Shown: positions 22,315 to 33,869, counted from the first letter of the stretch. The stretch: DNA of 64,000 nt from Vombatus ursinus (GCF_900497805.2 NW_020954548.1:10863866-10927865); one strand, 5' to 3'. Notes: generated by a model not told the origin, from the sequence alone. Made by a program: numbers and translations.

Positions 22315-22490
22315 TGGGATTTGGAGCTAGAAGGGACCTCAGAAATAATTTAATATAAAATCTTCGTTTTACAGGCAACGAAACATAATCCCACAGAAGG
22401 AGGGCAATGTGCCCAACTTCACACAAGTGGTAAATAACACAGCTGAGATCCCAGTGCGGGTCTCCCAGTCCTTGCACCTCAGAGGTTTTG
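22315..22490 (-). repeat. MIR/CR1-like repeat
   Basis: 'GGAGCTAGAAGGGACCTCAG', 'CGTTTTACAGGCAACGAAAC' and 'GCTGAGATCCCAGTGCGGGT' follow the order of the recurring MIR/CR1-type element. Confidence 0.55.
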
Positions 22491-23079
22491 ATCCTCTACC
22501 TCCAGATTTAGTGATCATTCCACATCACCATCATTTCATATAAGAAAGTCAAACTGTGATTTGTGCCTATTCTATGTAAAAAAGTTGATTGAAATTTCCC
22601 ACTCCATAAACACACACATGGATGTATACATACATACACACATATAAATTTCTGTCATATAAATTTAATAGAGCAGTATTTAAGAAACAGAAAATCTTAG
22701 TTTAAGTTATTTACAATTTTAAAAGTAGCTTTTAAGGTCCAAATCGGACAATGTTCAGGGCTAATGTCAAGATCCCAAGCTTCATTCCAAAAACTTCTGG
22801 TCTACAATATCCAGTAAATAATGTTTGCAATACTAAGAAACATCAACATCATCTTCTAAACTACGGATTTAAGAGCCTAATTGTGCGTGGCTGTGGTAGC
22901 TGTTGTGCAGTGAAAATACGCAGACATGGTCCCTGCCCTGTCTAGACAGGCTATATAGAGACAATCCTATTATACTGTAAGAGCCATTATATTTAAGTCT
23001 CCAACCGATTACTATAAGTAGGAGAAAGAAAAGACATTGACCCTGAGTGGTTATGTCACATTTAGGTAAAACTCACTCA

Positions 23080-23480
23080 ATACAATTCAATTCAATTTAA
23101 TATATTAAGTACCCATTATGTCTAAGGTACTATGCTGGGGGGTGAGAAGAGGTATACAGACAAAAAACAAGACAATTCCCATCATCAAATCCCATGCATT
23201 CTACTTGGGGATCCAATGTGAACCCAGATAGATAAATATGAGGTAGTGTGAGGAAGAAAACGCTGATGAGTGGGAATCCTGGCAAGCTTCAGAGGGGAGG
23301 TGACGCTTGAGCCCAATCTGTCCAGAAGATAAGGATTCTGGAAGTTGGAGATGAGGAAGGAGTGAATTCCAGGCATGGAGGGTGGTTTGTAGGACTAGCC
23401 AGAGGCAGGAGGTGGCAGGTGGAGTTCAAGAGAGCAGAGTAGCCCAGTCTGGCTGGATTGGAGAGTGTATCTATGAAGGA
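23080..23480 (+). repeat. Old dispersed repeat (same family as 5278-5645)
   Basis: 'ATATTAAGTACCCATTATGT', 'GGTACTATGCTGGGGGGTGA' and 'GGAGTGAATTCCAGGCATGG' follow the family order. Confidence 0.6.
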
Positions 23481-23576
23481 AGTCACAAGATGGGTTGGAA
23501 TTCAGCCTTGATTTTCCCCTTTCTTTGTGAAAAGTAAAGCAGATTTTCCTGGACACTGTGATTAAATGACTTTGGA

Positions 23577-23745
23577 TCCTGAGGCAGCATGGCGCAGTGG
23601 AAATTGTACTGTTTTTCGACTCTCAGCTTTGTTACTTGCTAGCTATGGGACCCTGAGCAAATAATATCCGCTCTAGAAACTCCAATTTCTCCTCCTCGGT
23701 GGCAGTAGGACTAAATGATCTCAAAACTCTGAGCTATAAATCTTA
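23577..23745 (+). repeat. MIR-like SINE
   Basis: 'GAGGCAGCATGGCGCAGTGG' and 'CTAGCTATGGGACCCTGAGC', ending 'TAAATGATCTCAAAACTCTG'. Confidence 0.65.
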
Positions 23746-23784
23746 TAATCTTACTCTAACCTTATAAAACAATTCTTATTCTTG

Positions 23785-23875
23785 TCTGTCCTTCCTTCCT
23801 TCCTTCCTTTCTTCCTTCCTACCTTCTTTCTTTCTTGTCTCTGTCTCTGTGTCTCTTTCTTTCTTGCTTTTGGAA
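23785..23875. repeat. (TTCC)n/(TTTC)n simple repeat
   Basis: 'CCTTCCTTCCTTCCTTTCTT' and neighbouring TTTC/CTCT units. Confidence 0.9.
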
Positions 23876-23949
23876 TAAAAGATATCCTAGGATAAAACCA
23901 GTGAGTAGATCTGTGCTTTGGGGCCTGAATGCGTATTCGATCAATACTC

Positions 23950-26195
23950 ATTAAATGGCTTCCCGTGCCCCACCTCTACATGTCTCATTGATTTACTTAC
24001 ATTTTGAGTGGGTCTTTCTGTCTACTGAGGAAATACTCAGTACAGCCATATTAAAAATAGCCTAAGTATTTCATTGTGCTCATTAGGGACCGTATATTAG
24101 AGATTGAAAATATGTGACACCATAAATGATGAACCCCACCCTAGTACAGTATGCCATATTACCTGCAGCCTTGACTGGTTTCTGAATGTCTCCAGCCACA
24201 AGCTTCCACGAAGGTACTCTGAGAACTGGTCTAAATAAGATTATTTAAAACAGTCTGCTTTAAAAGTTTATGCATTCCTCTGGGTAATATTAATTTAATT
24301 GCTCCATTTTCTCCCTCAGAGCAAAATATACTTTTCAATGTTGATGCTTAGTAGAAATTTGCAGGCTTAGTTGCTTTTAACTGTCTTTCTCCATCCCCAA
24401 ATTGTTAATTTCATCCAATCTTTCTTCATATATTTGCTACCTTAGGTTCTTAATTTTTTCTATTCCTATACTTTAACTTATTTTCCATTTTTTATAAGCA
24501 TCTTTTCTTCAGTCAGCTCTTAGAGCCTTCTTGATGTCTGGAATTTAAAAGTTAAAACATGACAGCTATTTTAGGTAATCCCTCCAAATGTAACATAAAG
24601 GAGGTATATCTGTGTGTTTTGCTTTTTCAAAGTACTAGTGGGTTTTTTATTTGAAATGGTAATATGCAATAGTCTCAGTAACACTGCATGCTATTTCATT
24701 TTATAAGCATATACTTATAAAGCTTATTGTTTGCTGAATGCATTTGCCAAAATATTTGGGGGAGAGAGTCAAGTTACGGGAAGGGCTAGTATATGGGAGA
24801 CATTTTGGCAAATAAATACTTTTAAACAGTTACTACTGCTTAGCTCTGATGTAGAATGAGTTCCTAAGAAGCCTCTGTTTACAAATGGGAAAATGGAATA
24901 AACTTGATGGATTGCAAAGAAGAGTAAGTATAGAGACTCCACTTGTCTTTTGAAACATGTGGTGCTTTTGTTAGTCACTCAAAATGGAAATTGGAATGGA
25001 CATTGTCTGGAGCAATTCAAAGATAAACATAATGTTAGACATGTTGAAGAAGGCCCCAGCGACTCTCTTTACCTCCTACCCTCCCTGATTTGTGACAAAC
25101 CTAATGTTAGCCTACAATCTTGATCTGGAATTTTTCTTACTGAATTCTCACAATAATGTGCACTTTGGACTGTATCTACTCATTGTTTTCTCTAAATGAC
25201 AGCAGTGAGTAGCTGTGCATGAACAAAAACATCTCTTTCATCTGGGAAACCTTGCCCAGGCTTTTGTCCAGCAATGCAGAGATAGATGGCTGATTGCACT
25301 GGACGAGGGAGAGAAGAGGAGTGATCCTGTGAGCAGTGGTGGGGGCTGGAGGTTGGGGATGCCTAGTAAGGCATCGAGTTTGAGGAGAAGGGACAATGTC
25401 TGCTCAGCTGCACAGAGTACTCTTCTCTCCCAAACTCAGGGAGCTAGATCTTTTACTGGGCTAGGGGCTTATGTCCTGTCTGGCTACCCTACTACTGAAG
25501 TGAAAAGTTAGTTTCACAGAAGAGGGTCATTTATAGCACATATACACCAGACTATTAAATTCATCTCCCTACCCACCCAAAATTTCCAATAGTACGTACC
25601 AAAGTGGCCCTACAGATTTCTAAGCACCACATGAAGATGTCTACCTTTTTTCTTATCTTGGAAGGGAGGGAAGGAGACAGCTTTGGCCCTAGAAAAAATT
25701 GTGAAATCAGAGGCATTCCTCACCCCCCCCCTCCATTTCTCCTTCCCTTTCTTTACCCCTCCATTATCCTAATCACACTTTTCTAGAAAAGGAAAGGAGC
25801 ACATCACCCTGTATGGTCTCAAAGCATTTCTTGCTATGTATGAGCTAGGGCTATCCTTGCTCTTCAAAGCTTAACAGATGGTTGGACTCTTCACTATAGG
25901 CTCACGGTGGCAGGGGAGTGAGAGCAAGGTCACAGTTCACTGTTCAAGTGGAGTCAAGCAGTGGATCTGGTTGGGACTGGGAGGGGGAGGAATGTTGTTC
26001 TGTTTCACTCTTGTTGCTTTCTTTAACTTTTCTTGGAATTCATATTTGGCTTGTGTCTAATTTGCATTTTTCTTTGAGGTTTTGCTTATAACTGTTTTCA
26101 TGGTTTTTCTTCTGAGTTTATATCTTGATCATCTTTACCACTACAGTCGCTTTTTATGATCAGGTTCTTTTTTGTTGTTTGATCATTTTTCGAGC
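23950..26195. other. Intronic sequence without recognised features
   Basis: No repeat family or gene was recognised. A 98-codon frame at 25215-25511 (plus) has no family motif and is probably chance. Confidence 0.45.
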
Positions 26196-26199
26196 CTAA

Positions 26200-27098
26200 T
26201 TTTTTTTTTTTTACTTTGGATTTTATATTAAAGTTGGATTCTGTTTATCTGGGGGTGGGGAGGCACTGTCCCAAACTTCTGGCCTTTTCCCACTGCTAGT
26301 TCAGAACTAGTTCTGGGAGTCTGCAAGTTTTCAGTGCTTCCCAAGGTGGTATGATCCCAGGAGAGGTGTAGTCACTGTTCTCTTGGTTTGCAATCTAGTC
26401 TTTACCCAGGAAGTACCCCTGCTCCCCTGCAACTGCAAGCAAGAGCCCTCTCCTTAGCTCTGAAACTGTGAACAGGTAGCTCTCCTGTAGCCACAAGTGC
26501 TAATGCTCCTCTCTGCCTTGGAAATGTGATCAGGGCCCAGACTCCCTTATGACCACAAGCACTCCTCTCTACCCTGGAACTGCAACCCCAAACTGTGTAT
26601 GGGCAATACAGTTGCCAAATAGTGCCAGGCCTTGCACCCAATGTCACCTTAGGGTCCTCTGTAATCTTTTTTTTTTTTTTTGCAGTTTTTTTTTCTTTTT
26701 AGGCAATTGGGATTAAGTGACTTGCCCAGGGTCACACAGCTAGTAAGTGTCAAGTGTTTGGTCTGAGGCCGGATTTGAACTCAGGTTCCTCCTGACTTCA
26801 GGACCGGTGCTCTATTCACTGTGCCACATGGATACCCCCTGTAATCTTTTTCTGACCATGTGTTTGACCCCTTACTATCTCTGGGCTGAGGGCTCTCAAA
26901 GTTGCTGCTGCCGCTGCTGCTATTGCAGCTACAAGGCCCAATGTGGTGCTCCTAAGTTGTCTTAGGCTGGGAAAATGTCTTAGGTTGGCTCTACTGCTCC
27001 AGAATTTGATTTGAGGTAGTATTTAAGAGTTGTTTAGAGGGGGATCTTGGAGTGTTTGGCTGGGTTGCTGTCTCTACTCCACCATCTTGGCTCCCCTA
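26200..27098 (-). mobile_element. Short L1-5'-end-like element ending in an A-tract
   Basis: Seen on the minus strand: it starts GGGAGCCAAGATGGTGGAGT at 27098 (the same start type as 5788) and runs through GC-richer sequence without a long frame. It ends at an A-tract (T-run 26200-26212) about 730 bp later, not counting a SINE inserted at 26672-26838. Inferred: the 5' UTR of a marsupial L1, 3'-truncated or prematurely polyadenylated and retroposed. I could not establish target duplications. Confidence 0.5.
26659..26851 (-). repeat. WSINE-like A-tailed SINE with target-site duplication
   Basis: The body is 26672-26838, minus, with a T-run at the left and the head reversed at the right ('CACTGTGCCACATGGATACC'). 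It is flanked by the 13-bp duplication CTGTAATCTTTTT at 26659-26671 and 26839-26851. It is nested in the L1-5'-like element, so it is younger. Confidence 0.92.
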
Positions 27099-27159
27099 GT
27101 CAAATACTTTCTGAAAATTCCAGTGACTGACACTAACTCTGATTCATTCTCATTCTTAT

Positions 27160-27182
27160 TCTCTCTCTCTCTCTCTCTCTCT
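27160..27182. repeat. (CT)n microsatellite in a long pyrimidine tract
   Basis: A pure CT array followed by about 180 bp of CTCT/CCCT/TTTC-rich sequence to about 27360. Confidence 0.95.
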
Positions 27183-27415
27183 TTTTCCTTGCTCCCTCCC
27201 TCCTTTTTCTAGTTAGAGTGCTCTTTCCTTTCTCTCTCCTTTCTGTTTATGTCTCTGTCCCTCTCTTTCTCATTCCCTCTATCCCATTCTCTATTTCTCT
27301 CTGTCTCTCATTTGTCTCTCCTCTTTATTTCCTTTCCTCTGTCTCTGTCTCATTCTCTATACATGTGTGTCAGTGTGTGTATGTATGTGTATAAATTATA
27401 TTTATAGTTCAGTCA

Positions 27416-27450
27416 TTTCAGTTATGTCTGACTTTTTTTGACCTCATTTA
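27416..27450 (-). repeat. MAR1-like tail fragment
   Basis: 'GTTCAGTCATTTCAGTTATG' followed by 'TCTGACTTTTTTTGACC' is the reverse of a BovB/RTE-type SINE tail. The rest of the element is absent. Confidence 0.6.
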
Positions 27451-27689
27451 TATATACTTTTTTTTCCTCTTCATCTAGTATAGAAACCCTATCAAAAAAG
27501 GAAATGAAGTTACTTTGGCATGACCTGTCTTAAATAAAATCTTGCTGGCTTTCTGTGGCAGAGATATCAAAATTCCATTCTCAGTCACTATATTCTTAAC
27601 CAGTTCCTTTCTTAAAACTTTATTTCTTTTCTAAAACTCTCCATTCCAATGGAGTCCAGTGATGAAAATATCACCTGTATTCCTAATCT

Positions 27690-28445
27690 AGCAATCAACA
27701 ATAATTTATGAAGCATCTATATTTTCAGACACTGTGCTGGTCGCGCCGTGCACTCTCCTCCTATAAGGAACAGGCTGCCAGGGTCATACTTACCAGTCTT
27801 CGGAGCCCACCCGGATAAACACAGAGACAAGACGATCAGGAGGTGCAAACACTTGAGCTTTATTCAGAGGCCATCACAGCAAGGCCAAGCAGGAAAGCAA
27901 GAGCAAGAGAGCAGGAGCAAGAGAGAGCGAGCTCCGACCCCTACCACCCCTATATACCTTCCTAGCCCCTCCTCCTCAGCCCGCCTACTAGTCATTGATT
28001 ATAGGATCAGATACCGGAAGGGGATGTCTGGGGTTAGCACTGTACCAGGGGAGAGGACGTGACAGGAAGCTAGGCCCAGATACCGGAAGGAAACGTCTGG
28101 GGTTAGCGCTGCACCTAGGGAGAGGACTAGACAAAGGGAGCTCGTTCTCTGCCGTCCCACTCCCACGTGGCACAGCCCCCTGCCTCAGGAGCACATGCTC
28201 TGGCTACTTCCCCATATCCTGTTCCTACCCCAGTTCACCACAACTCCACATGGCTCAGCCCCCTGCCTCAGGAGCGTGAGCTCCAGTTACTTCCTAATAT
28301 CTTGTCCCTGCCCCAACTTGCCACAACCTCCACATGGCACGTAGCCAACATCAGACAATCCCTCACAAGACACTGTGCTAGGTTCTGGGCTTATGAAGAC
28401 AAAAATGAAACACTCCCTGTACTCAAGGAGCTTAAATTTTCTTCG
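27690..28445 (+). repeat. Old dispersed repeat interrupted by a solo LTR
   Basis: 27690-27732 ('TTTATGAAGCATCTATATTT' onward) and 28368-28445 ('ACACTGTGCTAGGTTCTGGG', 'GTACTCAAGGAGCTTAAATT') join into one copy of the 5278-type family once the LTR and one target duplication are set aside. Confidence 0.7.
27733..28367 (-). mobile_element. Solo LTR of an endogenous retrovirus (fossil), 635 bp
   Basis: Seen: read on the minus strand it starts TGTGAGGGATTG and ends GACCAGCACA, the TG...CA ends of an LTR. It is flanked by identical 6-bp duplications AGACAC (27727-27732 and 28368-28373). AATAAA (minus, 27864-27859) precedes a plausible R/U5 of about 125 bp. The U3 part holds two tandem pairs: a 69-bp unit (starts 28008 and 28077) and an 83-84-bp unit (starts 28164 and 28247). 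Known: 6-bp duplications are usual for class II (beta-like) retroviruses. Inferred: a solo LTR left by recombination. No internal viral sequence is present. The clean duplications suggest an age younger than the L2/MIR layer. Confidence 0.85.
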
Positions 28446-28699
28446 TGGGGAGTAGCACAGTGGGAGACACCATGTGCATATAAGCTATCTTCAGTTTCTT
28501 GCCCAATACTCATAATCTTTACTAATGTTTTCTAAATTCCTACTTTCTACATCATTTGTACACACACAAATTGTCAGAAAGGAGTTTTAGAATTCTGATA
28601 AGTCTTTGAAGGTAATCTGTCATGTCCTGGGTACATCAGTCAGCTTTTCAACTCTTGTTGAAAATAGCTTCCTCAGTATCCCTCAGTAGAGATCACAGG

Positions 28700-28860
28700 A
28701 TAAAAAGATTATAGATTTGGAGTGGAAAAGGCCTCAGAGACCACCACCTCCTGCCCTATTATTTTATAGATTAAGAACTTGAGACTGAAAGAGGGTAAGT
28801 CATCTGTCCGGGGTCACACAGCTAATAGGCATGTCTGAGTCACCAGACACCACCATTTAG
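28700..28860 (-). repeat. MIR/CR1-like repeat
   Basis: 'AGATTTGGAGTGGAAAAGGC', 'TTATAGATTAAGAACTTGAG' and 'GGGGTCACACAGCTAATAGG'. Confidence 0.55.
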
Positions 28861-28964
28861 CTTTTCTTCCTCTGACACATGGTGGGTTCTCTTTTACCTG
28901 ATGAGACCTTTTCTTGGATGATAAGTAGCTGTCTATTCCTCAGACAGTCAGATAACTCCTCTCT

Positions 28965-29490
28965 GAGAAAGCATCATGACCATTACATGTTCCCCTTCTG
29001 TGCAAAAGTCTATAACAGCTCCTCCAATTTTTTTTTGAGTAACATTCAAGCCCCTTAACCTAGCATTCCAGGCCCTCCCTCAAATGGCTGCATCCCACCT
29101 TACTAGCCTCATTTCACTACTGGACTTTACCAGATCTATTCCTCTGTTCATACTGTTCTGAAATAGCTTTCCTTTCCCCTCACTTCCACTCTCAACCTTT
29201 TGAGATTCCATGTAACCTTCAAACTTCAGCTCACGTGCCATTTTCCCTATGAAGTCTTAAGTGATTCCCCCAAATAAAAACGATTCTTCCTTTCATAAAT
29301 CCAGATAAGAACACAGTACTTCTCTTATACTCTTTAATTATTGTGTAGTATCGCATATTTGTGGTTGTGTCATTTCTCCCTTTCTAGGCTGAACTCCATA
29401 ATGGAAGAGAACACATCTGAGTTATCTTTGTACTTACCCCAGTTACCAACACAGTGCTTATCCCATAGAGAGTGCTCAATATGTAGTTAC
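28965..29490 (+). repeat. L2 LINE 3' end
   Basis: 'GTATAACAGCTCCTCC'-like region, 'CATTCCAGGCCCTCCCTCAA', 'CTCACGTGCCATTTTCCCTA', 'CTGAACTCCATAATGGAAGA' and 'AGAGAGTGCTCAATATGTAG' follow the order of the L2 3' region. Confidence 0.75.
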
Positions 29491-30235
29491 CTCTAGCATC
29501 AGATATAAAATCCTCTTTTTGGTGTTCAAAGCCCTTCATAACCTGCCCTCCTTTGCCTCCATAACCCTCCATTCCCAAACATACTCTGCAAGTCAGTGAC
29601 TCTGGCCTCTTTGCTGACCCTGTAATGAGAAATTCTGTCTCCCAATTCTAGGCATTTTCACTGGATATCCCTCATACCTGGAAGGCTTTCCTTTCTCATC
29701 TCCACCTCTTGGCTTCTGTGTGTTCCTTTAAGTCTCATCTAAAATCTCACCTTCTACAGGATGTCTTTCCTAATCCCTCTTTATTTTAGTGTCTTCCTTC
29801 TGCTTATAATTTATAATTTAAACATGTGGGACCATCTCCAGTCATCCTGATCTATATCTTGCCACTGGAAACAGATGGCTATGGAGGAAAAAGTGAGGCT
29901 GGTCCCTTAAATCCAATTCACTTGCAAGTCATGGCATCACCTTCCTGACGTCATGGTTCTCTTTGAGAACAAAGGATAAATAATAATATAATTTATACAA
30001 AATAAGTAACAATTTCCAGTTTGTATATAATAACAATACATCTATATATAATAATAAGTGCTAACTTTTTAATGTAGCTTGTTTGTACATAGTTGCTTGT
30101 TTTCTCCCCCATTAGCTTATTAACTTCTTGAAAGGAGGGCCTTTCTTTTAAATTTCTTTGTATCTCCAGCTCTCAGCATAGTTCCTGACAGATAATATTG
30201 TTTAGTAAGTGTTTATTAACTGACTGGCTGATGAA
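29490..30235 (+). repeat. Second L2 copy, interrupted by an unnamed SINE-like element
   Basis: 29490-29815 carries L2 blocks ('GTTCAAAGCCCTTCATAACC', 'TTTAAGTCTCATCTAAAATC'). 30060-30235 carries the L2 end ('TTAACTTCTTGAAAGGAGGG', 'GTAAGTGTTTATTAACTGAC'). Between them is the 29830-29990 element. Confidence 0.65.
29830..29995 (+). repeat. Unnamed SINE-like repeat ('...gacgtcatggttctctt...')
   Basis: 'AAAAAGTGAGGCTGGTCCCT', 'TCACTTGCAAGTCATGGCAT', 'CACCTTCCTGACGTCATGGT' and 'TCTCTTTGAGAACAAAGGAT'. The last part recurs at 52831-52868 ('AGTATGAAGGACAACAAC'), so it is a dispersed family. Flanking ATAATTTATA-like repeats suggest insertion into the L2. Confidence 0.55.
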
Positions 30236-30359
30236 CAAATACATGTTGAAGGGTCAAGTTCTAGCAAAGCAGCTGAAGAATAAGACTGTCTTCTACACTG
30301 AGACAGCACATGTTGCTTGCATAACATGGTTATCTGCTTATAACTAAAACTTCAGAGAA

Positions 30360-31100
30360 ACTGTGTATGACCTTCAGAAACTCAATATCCTTGTGCTCCT
30401 GGCCAAGAGGGGCCCTTCCCTGGCATCACATGCTTTCATGCTCCATTGGATACATGATCTCACTGAGAAGAGTACTCTTTCCATTGGTGAGATCACAAAC
30501 CCAATCTTCTCATCCCAGGCAAATCATGTCTGTGTCTTTTCACTAATCCTCTACAATGGATCTACCAAGATTGCTGGCTATCTCCTCATAGTTTTGTCAT
30601 ATTCCTTGGAAGCAAGGACAAAAATTTGGGTTTTATGTCCTTCTGTTATCCCTCCTGCTTGCTCCTTGGCTAGCCATGTTCTATTCCAGTTACACAAATA
30701 CTAATTGGTGTCTTTCTCACTATTTCTTGTATACAGATCTTGCTTGGTAATATGATGCAGTCCACTTGTACCTAACCTATGTCTTCCTGTTTCTCTTCAG
30801 GTTGTCTATAATCATGATTACTCAGAAATTGTGGTCTTCTGTGATTCATGGTTATATAGCATCATAAGAGGAACACTGATGATAAAAACAACAACAACAA
30901 ACATGCTTTGATGGCAAGGAATAGCCAAGGATCATTGAATCCACTGTCCAGTTTCCAAAATGAAATCCAGTCTACTTTCCTCTTCCTATGCAATTCTGTA
31001 TATAGTTTGCTGTCTTTCTGAAGTAGTCAAAACACTTTTAAAAGAATCTCACTATTAAATTTTAGATTTGACAGGTGATCTCACTGATACAGGTAACTAT
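30360..31100. other. Intronic sequence without recognised features
   Basis: A 113-codon frame (30363-30704, plus) has no recognisable domain. No repeat was identified. Confidence 0.4.
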
Positions 31101-31129
31101 GAATGAGGCAATTTCCTCTACTTATACAG

Positions 31130-31295
31130 ATCAGCACAAGCTCTGTAACTTGTAGTCTCAGAGACTTGTCTGGGGGCAGTAAGAGGCTAAGTGACTTAGC
31201 CAGGGTAACATAATCAGTGTGTTAGAAGCAGGACCTGAACCCAAGTCCTCTTGGTTCAGAGGCCAGTTCTCTATCAACTACTCTAGGCTGACTCT
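31130..31295 (-). repeat. MIR-like SINE
   Basis: 'GGCTAAGTGACTTAGCCAGG' and 'AGCAGGACCTGAACCCAAGT', reverse orientation. Confidence 0.55.
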
Positions 31296-31400
31296 GGATT
31301 TTACAATCTGGGGAAAATTTATTCTTCATCCATTTGGTTCTCCCTTGATAGGCTAACCTCTTTCAGGCGAGCAGGATCTCAATAAAGATGCCCTAGGCTG

Positions 31401-31603
31401 CAGGGGTGGAGAATCTGTGACCTTGAAGCCACATGTGGCCCTCTAGATCCTCAAGTGTGGTCCTTTGATGGAATCCAAATTTCACAGAACAAATCCCTTT
31501 AATAAAAGGATTTGTTCTGTAAAACTTGGACTCAGTCACAAGGCCACACCTGAGGACCTAGAAGGTCACATGTGGCCCAGAGGCCATAGATTCCCCACTC
31601 CTG
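31401..31603. mobile_element. Fold-back (palindromic) hAT-like MITE, 203 bp
   Basis: Seen: almost the whole element is an inverted repeat. It begins CAGGGGTGGAGAATCTGTGA and ends with the reverse of a near-identical arm (...TTCCCCACTCCTG). The inner arms 'CACATGTGGCCCTCTAGATC' and 'GACCTAGAAGGTCACATGTG' pair, and the centre GAACAAATCC...GGATTTGTTC closes the loop. There is no coding capacity. The CAGGGGTGG ends resemble hAT-type termini. An 8-bp target duplication is not clear. The transcript could form a hairpin of about 95 bp per arm. Confidence 0.8.
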
Positions 31604-31609
31604 ACTAAG

Positions 31610-33865
31610 TGGTCAGTCAGTGCAAATGGCACAATGCCATCCACAAAGTAGGACATCTGTAGAACTCCAACCTTAACAGGGAACTGCTCTGCCATTTGGA
31701 CTTTGCAAAGGAATCCTTGATACCAATGGTTAACCAGTTAGGTAAAGCAAGTCTTTCTATATTTTGCCTTACTTGATTTTGATAACCAAAGGAGCACTAA
31801 ACAAAGTTATCCCTGTTATTGCATCTATCAAATAATTTTACATTATCTTATATTTGCATGGAAGATGCTTTGCTATTTGAGAGTTTTTAAGGTTGTGATA
31901 TTTTTCTTCTTTGAGAGAGTCAAGTGCTTTTCTATAAGCTATAAACATAGAGACATCTTATATTCTCCAGAACTGTCAGACATCTGTGTGATCAGGAAAA
32001 GATGGTCTGCTATAGGGAATCATCTATGAAATCCTGATTATTTCATTCTCTTTTTTTTTTAAGTCAAGGTTGCCCTCGATTTAGATATAAACCATTCACA
32101 TACAAATTCTATAGAAATGAGAAAGTAAGCATATAGAAATAGGTAGCTGCTGCTCTTTTTGTAGTTGCCATTTTCTGCTAATAATACTTACTATCCTTTC
32201 CTCTTTTAAGGAACTTTCCTTTTATCCAGATACATCAAAAGTCAATGCTTGAGCCTTTAGCATCATGCCGTCAAGTACGGATTTCCCTTTTATGTCAGGT
32301 CCAACAATTTTTCTAAACTTTATTTTCTTGAGTGCCATTTCTACTATTTTTTTTTTAAATCTATCACACTGGACACTGAAGTTTTATAGTGTAAATGTGT
32401 CCATTCTCATCAAAGATAAAAATAGTTACAGGAATGTTGGAGAATTTTTTTTTTTCATTTCACATCTATTTGTTTTCCTTGTTTCAATCATACATATTCT
32501 TGAGATGATTTGGTTTAGTTGGATTTCATGCTTTCAGTTGGCACATTTGGGATGACTAGGCTTAATTGGATTCATGCTTTCAATTGGTACATTTTCCCTT
32601 ATACTGTTTTTTTTTAAAACAATCTAATATTGCTTATAATCATTCAATGTGCTTTTTCATAATGTCTTCAAATTCAATTCACCACATATTTATTGGGTAC
32701 CTATTATGTGCAATAAACTGAATTTAGAACTCAAATTAGTTTGCCCTAAACCAAAGTAGTTGCCCTTGGATGCTATGTCTCTTCTTCGAGTCATATTCTC
32801 AGCAAAGTAATTGAGTTTTATTGGTTAAAGTGTTTTCTGAGATCTTCCAGTAATTACGTCTAATTAATGTAATTACTTTGCATTAAACTTACTAAGGAAA
32901 TCAAATTAATCAGAATCATTGCTTTACTTTTATCTATTTACTATTTTTCACAGTCAATAGCAATAGGTAATTTATCATTTTTTCTTCATAGTCAATATCA
33001 GTGTTAGGTTAGAACTGTTATAATTACATGGTGTCTTCTAATATTTATCTTAAAAATAATTTGGGGCCAATTTTGACTTTTAGCAAATGAACTAACTATA
33101 TACAGATAGCTCGTTCTGAAATCACTTTTATGTTGGTTTTTAGAAGGTTTCATGCTTTCAAATTCTCCTTTCTTCCCTATCAAAATTCTAATTCTCTCTG
33201 GTCTCTGATCAGCTAGATGTTAGGGTGAACAATTAAACTAATCCACATTAAGTTGTAAATGATTGAGATGCCTCTTGTGATAGAAGCAATATCTACCAGA
33301 ACCTCTGCCATTTAGGTTAAGTTAGTTTTTGGCCCACTATCTTCTACGACAAGGAAGCTATCCCTTAGACTTGATTGGTCCAGATGGCTAAGTCTTCGAC
33401 AGTAGATATGTTGTGCTAGTTACCTAAATGTATAAAATAGGACTGCCTACCAGAAGTCTGGGCTCCTTAGCCTAGGCGAATGTTTCACTGGCTGTCAAAA
33501 TATCCTGCCCGGCTAATCAGATGAGTTTCTGTATGAAAATGTCCATGTATTGAACCAGTGCTGTTTCCTTGCAGTTAATTTTTTTTTCATGTTATGATAT
33601 AGGAAATTTCCTTTTGTTGGTTGTTAAATGGGCTAGTGCCTCATTTTGTTTCATTCCTGAACATGGTCTGTCAAGTTAACCTGAATCAAAACTGGCCTAC
33701 AGCACTCCCACACTCTTCCAAGCTATTGTCAGCCCTACTGGTTACTAATTAATGGAATTTGAGATTATCTGGCTAAGTAAAGAATGTCATTACTGGAAAA
33801 AGATTTCAGCCAGGAAGAACTCATGAGCAGTCTGTAACCAAAAGACCCACGTCACCATGTATCTT
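31610..33865. other. AT-rich intronic sequence with few identifiable features
   Basis: Apart from a 47-bp tandem duplication (32504-32596) no gene or clear repeat was recognised. Confidence 0.45.
32504..32596. repeat. Two-copy tandem duplication, 47-bp unit
   Basis: Copy 1 (32504-32550) contains TTCATGCTTTCAGTTGGCAC and copy 2 (32551-32596) contains TTCATGCTTTCAATTGGTAC. They are directly adjacent and diverged at several sites. Confidence 0.8.
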
Positions 33866-33869
33866 AAAG

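Noticed and set aside
25215-25511. 98-codon open frame
   Set aside because: No family motif, no splice-consistent context and ordinary intronic composition; taken as chance.
27748-28535. Overlapping 94-122-codon frames
   Set aside because: They lie within the LTR and its flanks; GC-rich composition makes chance frames.
30363-30704. 113-codon open frame
   Set aside because: No recognisable domain; not supported as a gene.
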